Positions 5,831 to 8,096 of a stretch of 8,096 bases of DNA are shown here, one piece after another. The stretch's first letter is position 1; the number at the start of each line of letters is the position of its first letter. Source of the DNA: Deltaproteobacteria bacterium (lineage in GTDB: Bacteria > Bdellovibrionota > UBA1018 > UBA923); assembly GCA_016194725.1 (NCBI GenBank), contig JACQAW010000102.1, positions 1-8,096 on the forward strand. The letters run 5' to 3'. Position numbers and translations under genes: made by a program. The notes under the pieces were generated by a model. It had not been told where the DNA came from and searched no databases. It was given only the letters and a program-made list of their open reading frames with translations.

Positions 5831-6789
5831 CCGTGTCCACGTCCATGAACCAGACCGAAACCGAGATTACGCTCAGTTGCAATGGCTACCGTGCCCTGGT
5901 TTCGAACTACGGCGCGTCGCTCCGGCGTTTTTTTCACGTGGACCGCGACGTAGCAACACGCGACATTCTTTGGGGTTATTGCGGAAAAGCCCAAAAACGC
6001 GGCGGCCAGGGTGACGTGCTGATTCCTTTTCCGGGACGCATTCGCGGCGGCGAATACCACTTCGAAGGCCAGACCCAGCAGCTCGAACGCAACGACAAAG
6101 AAGGCCCGAACGCGATTCATGGTTTCGTGCGCACGCTTTTTTGGAACCTCGAGGATCAGAGCGAGTCGATGGCGCAGTTTCGTTTCGAGCTCACCAAAGA
6201 CGCTTTTGCGGGATACCCTTTTTCGCTTGGCATACAGCTGCGCTACGAGCTCACGCCCGATGGCCTGGAGTGCAAATACACCGTACGCAACTCAGGGAAG
6301 AAACCCGCGCCGGTGGGTGCGGGCTTTCATCCTTATTTCACCGTGGGAACCGATCTCATCGACGACGCCCATCTCGTTATTCCCGCCACCGATGTGGTTG
6401 AGTTCGCCCCGGACCTCCTGCCCACCGGCGCTGTCATTGGTGTCGCAGGGGTCGCGGGTGGCGCTCTCGATTTTCGCAAACCGCGCCGCCTTGGCGCCTT
6501 GAAGCTCAACCATTGCTACACGGGCCTGCTTCGAGGGACCGATGGCCTGGCACGGGTAAAACTTGAAAACCCGGCGACCCGCCAAAAGCTTACCGTGTGG
6601 CTGGACCAGAGTTTTCCCTATCTCGTCATGTACACCGGCGATGCCATTCCTGCTCCCCATGCGCGCCAGGCTCTGGCCATCGAGCCCATGACCTGTGCGA
6701 CCGACGCCTTCAATCACCTGGACTGGGTGGCCGTCACCCTGGCTCCCGGCCAGGACAAAACCGGCCGTTTCGGCATTACCGGCCACTAG
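5827..6789 (+). CDS. Aldose 1-epimerase family protein (mutarotase-like)
   Basis: This 320-residue cytoplasmic enzyme belongs to the GalM-like galactose-mutarotase fold, which interconverts alpha and beta anomers of sugars. Family landmarks appear in order: FPGRIRGGEY (ligand-binding Arg region, about residues 68-77), NAIHG with His98, GFHPYF with His168, and the catalytic base region IEPMTCATDAFN with Glu286. The two His and one Glu correspond to the catalytic set of GalM enzymes. The length is usual for the family. The sugar is unknown, and glucose-6-phosphate or rhamnose-type epimerases share this fold. The start ATG 5827 overlaps the stop of the broken DDAH-like gene and has GAGG (5813-5816) at suitable spacing. 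It was therefore probably translated by coupling to that gene before the gene decayed. A second ATG at 5845 is less well placed. It converges on the minus-strand remnant with a 4-bp gap. Confidence 0.87.
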   Translation: MTVSTSMNQTETEITLSCNGYRALVSNYGASLRRFFHVDRDVATRDILWGYCGKAQKRGGQGDVLIPFPGRIRGGEYHFEGQTQQLERNDKEGPNAIHGFVRTLFWNLEDQSESMAQFRFELTKDAFAGYPFSLGIQLRYELTPDGLECKYTVRNSGKKPAPVGAGFHPYFTVGTDLIDDAHLVIPATDVVEFAPDLLPTGAVIGVAGVAGGALDFRKPRRLGALKLNHCYTGLLRGTDGLARVKLENPATRQKLTVWLDQSFPYLVMYTGDAIPAPHARQALAIEPMTCATDAFNHLDWVAVTLAPGQDKTGRFGITGH

Positions 6790-6793
6790 TTGC

Positions 6794-7018
6794 TCAAGGG
6801 CTGAGCGAAACGTTTCGCAAGTAAACGTCGCCAATCGGCGTGTGCACGAAACTCTTCACTCGCGGCTTGAGCGAAAAATCCTTGCGCGCGTAAAACAGCG
6901 GAATAATGGCCGTGTCCTGGCTTTGGAGTATTTGCAGCGCATCGGCGTAAATCTGCGAGCGCGCAACACCCGTGGCTGAAAGCAAAACGATGGCCGCACT
7001 CGCAAGAATTCGGAGCAT
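6794..7018 (-). pseudogene. Remnant of an oligopeptide-binding protein (SBP_bac_5): signal peptide joined to the C-terminal end
   Basis: A 74-codon frame starts with a good signal peptide (MLRILASAAIVLLSATGVA) and continues directly into about 54 residues that match the extreme C-terminus of peptide-binding proteins of ABC importers. These have the pattern Y..AL.IL...D.AIIPL.Y......KP.V....H.P.G..YLRN. That stretch aligns by eye with the last 50-odd residues of E. coli OppA (AI-P-YY, KPWV, RN near the end). Full-length proteins have roughly 500 residues, so the whole ligand-binding body is missing while both ends are in frame. I read it as an in-frame internal deletion, giving a product with no binding function. 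A small exported protein with a new role cannot be excluded. It follows the acid phosphatase gene by 31 bp on the same strand, and its ribosome site is weak. Confidence 0.75.
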
Positions 7019-7049
7019 GCGCCTATTTTAGCAGGAATGCCGGCTATAG

Positions 7050-7700
7050 CTAGTGCTTCAAGGAGTTGAAGGCGCTCATGAAGTCGGCGTTCTTTTCCAG
7101 GGCGCTTTCAATCTGAGCGCCGAGCTTGCGGCCAGCCACGATGTCTGTCGGATGGTGCACGCCGCCCAGAACGCGATTCTCGCCCACGCGCTGCGCCTCA
7201 TTGCGAATCTGCTCGGCTTTGGCCGGAAAAATTTCGGCCAGCAGGTCGCCCAGCACCACTCCAATTGCGGCGTGCGAGCTGGGATAGGAGGTCTGGCCAC
7301 CGGGCTTGTGAACGCACGGGCTCAGGTCGCTATTCTCGTCATAAGGGCGGTGGCGCGCAAAGCGTCTCTTGAAGGGCTTAACCGCCTTTTCGACGGTTTG
7401 CACCACCTCGCCCCCGAAGTCCTCGACCGTGGCGATTTCACCCTCGGTAAGCACTCCGGTCTGCGGCCCGAAGAGCGCGACCAGCGTGGGGGCAGTCTGC
7501 AGATCAGCAGCGCGGCACTCCTCGTCGGTGCGCTTTTCCTGATACTGAAAAAGAATCTCGAAGTCCTTGCGGTCAGCAGCCGAGCCGGGCGCGGGTGGCG
7601 CGGGCACGCGCAGGCCGGACTTGTCGATATTCCATGCCGCCTGAGCACTCGTCTGAGCCAACAACACCGCCACCATCGCGAACAAGGGCTTCATTTTCAT
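7050..7700 (-). CDS. Class A-type non-specific acid phosphatase (PAP2 superfamily), exported
   Basis: This 216-residue protein has a signal peptide (MKMKPLFAMVAVLLAQTSAQA, cut near residue 21), so it acts in the periplasm. The phosphatase signature is complete: KxxxxxxRP (Lys111 to Pro119), PSSH (140-143; PSGH in most relatives) and NRxxxxxHxxxD (Arg176, His182, Asp186). These form the vanadate-haloperoxidase-like active site, in which His182 would take the phosphate. The motif spacing and length fit PhoN/PhoC-like class A acid phosphatases, which release phosphate from many organic monoesters. Two mature cysteines, 62 and 129, may form a disulfide. ATG 7700 has AGG 5 nt upstream; the ATG at 7694 is less likely. 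It lies 40 bp after the metalloprotease-like gene and 31 bp before the peptide-binding remnant, so one transcript is likely. Confidence 0.85.
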   Translation of the reverse strand: MKMKPLFAMVAVLLAQTSAQAAWNIDKSGLRVPAPPAPGSAADRKDFEILFQYQEKRTDEECRAADLQTAPTLVALFGPQTGVLTEGEIATVEDFGGEVVQTVEKAVKPFKRRFARHRPYDENSDLSPCVHKPGGQTSYPSSHAAIGVVLGDLLAEIFPAKAEQIRNEAQRVGENRVLGGVHHPTDIVAGRKLGAQIESALEKNADFMSAFNSLKH

Positions 7701-7740
7701 GACCGCCTGCTACCAAATCCCCGCACGCGAGTCAAATCGG

Positions 7741-8096
7741 CTAGTGGGCCGGAGTAGTCTGAGTCTTCTTCACCCACGCCCTGCACATGTCAAAGCGCTG
7801 TGAAAATTGGTCCTTGTAAGCCGGTGTCGTCATCAGAATGCGGGCAACCTCTTTGCGCGTGCCCAGAAACTGGCCTGAGTCGGTGAAGTCCTCGCGAAAC
7901 ATATAAGGAACCCCCATGCGCGAATGCTCGATTCGAATGCGCGCGCTGAACTCGGTCAGAAAGGCATCGACCTCTTCACCCTGGTCCTGAATGGCAGCCA
8001 TCGAAAAACTCTCCAGATCCTTGTAACGTTTCAAATCCGCGCTGCAGTTTTCTTTGATATAAAGGTAATGGGTCAGCTCGTGAATCAATGTGGCCA
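7741..8096 (-). CDS. HExxH zinc-metalloprotease-like protein (N-terminus outside window)
   Basis: The frame is open from the window edge to TAG at 7743-7741, so the gene begins beyond 8096. A TTG at 8088 opens the same frame but falls inside the zinc motif's strand and is not a credible start. The first visible residues, ATLIHELTHYLYI, contain HELTH (8082-8068), the HExxH zinc site with catalytic Glu. About 36 residues later, EEVDAFLTEFSAR offers acidic residues that could supply the third zinc ligand in a gluzincin-like arrangement, though which one is uncertain. The rest is helical and polar and ends KKTQTTPAH. Two cysteines are visible. I cannot see the signal region or name the family. 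The acid phosphatase gene follows on the same strand after 40 bp. Confidence 0.7.
   Translation of the reverse strand, partial: ATLIHELTHYLYIKENCSADLKRYKDLESFSMAAIQDQGEEVDAFLTEFSARIRIEHSRMGVPYMFREDFTDSGQFLGTRKEVARILMTTPAYKDQFSQRFDMCRAWVKKTQTTPAH

Noticed and set aside
7053..7757. 234-codon plus-strand frame opposite the acid phosphatase
   Set aside because: It is antisense to a gene with a complete phosphatase signature, and its product shows no domain.
1..8096. A mobile element, phage island or new defence system
   Set aside because: No transposase, integrase, terminal repeats, attachment sites, nuclease or helicase genes were found. The genes read as ordinary envelope and metabolic functions with local decay.

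Overview
The window looks like chromosome from a GC-rich, free-living Gram-negative bacterium. Supporting signs are signal peptides, a lipoprotein signal, a probable outer-membrane barrel protein and a textbook sigma-54 promoter. The mix of GYF_2-PilZ fusions, von Willebrand-type lipoproteins and DDAH-like amidinohydrolases is one I associate with Bdellovibrionota, Myxococcota and related former deltaproteobacteria. That placement is inference. I see no rRNA, tRNA, CRISPR array, insertion sequence, phage gene or defence system.

Layout. (1) 1-146, minus: the first 48 codons of an alpha/beta hydrolase, divergent from (2) 237-1241, plus: two GYF_2 domains, a heptad-repeat linker and a PilZ (cyclic-di-GMP) domain. 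(3) 1275-2444, plus: a membrane-anchored SGNH-hydrolase-like protein. (4) 2460-3461, minus: an exported protein, probably an outer-membrane barrel, convergent with gene 3. (5) 3462-3686: a divergent control region with a sigma-70-type promoter for gene 4 and a sigma-54 promoter for gene 6. (6) 3687-4892, plus: a von Willebrand-type lipoprotein. (7) 4893-5126: non-coding DNA with a long hairpin and a cluster of 9-bp repeats. (8) 5127-5830: a DDAH-like gene broken by an internal deletion, overlapping by ATGA (9) 5827-6789, an aldose-1-epimerase-like enzyme. (10-12) On the minus strand, reading down from 8096: an HExxH metalloprotease-like protein (its N-terminus lies outside), a class A-type acid phosphatase, and a 74-codon remnant of a peptide-binding protein.

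Functional threads. Most of the window encodes cell-envelope or exported proteins. Gene 2 probably couples cyclic-di-GMP to protein-protein contacts, and gene 6 is probably made only when a sigma-54 activator fires. Two loci (8 and 12) have each lost an internal segment while both ends survive, so gene decay by internal deletion is the most distinctive feature of the window. I did not find a convincing new multi-gene system. The best leads are the sigma-54 site, the repeat/hairpin locus and the two deletion scars.
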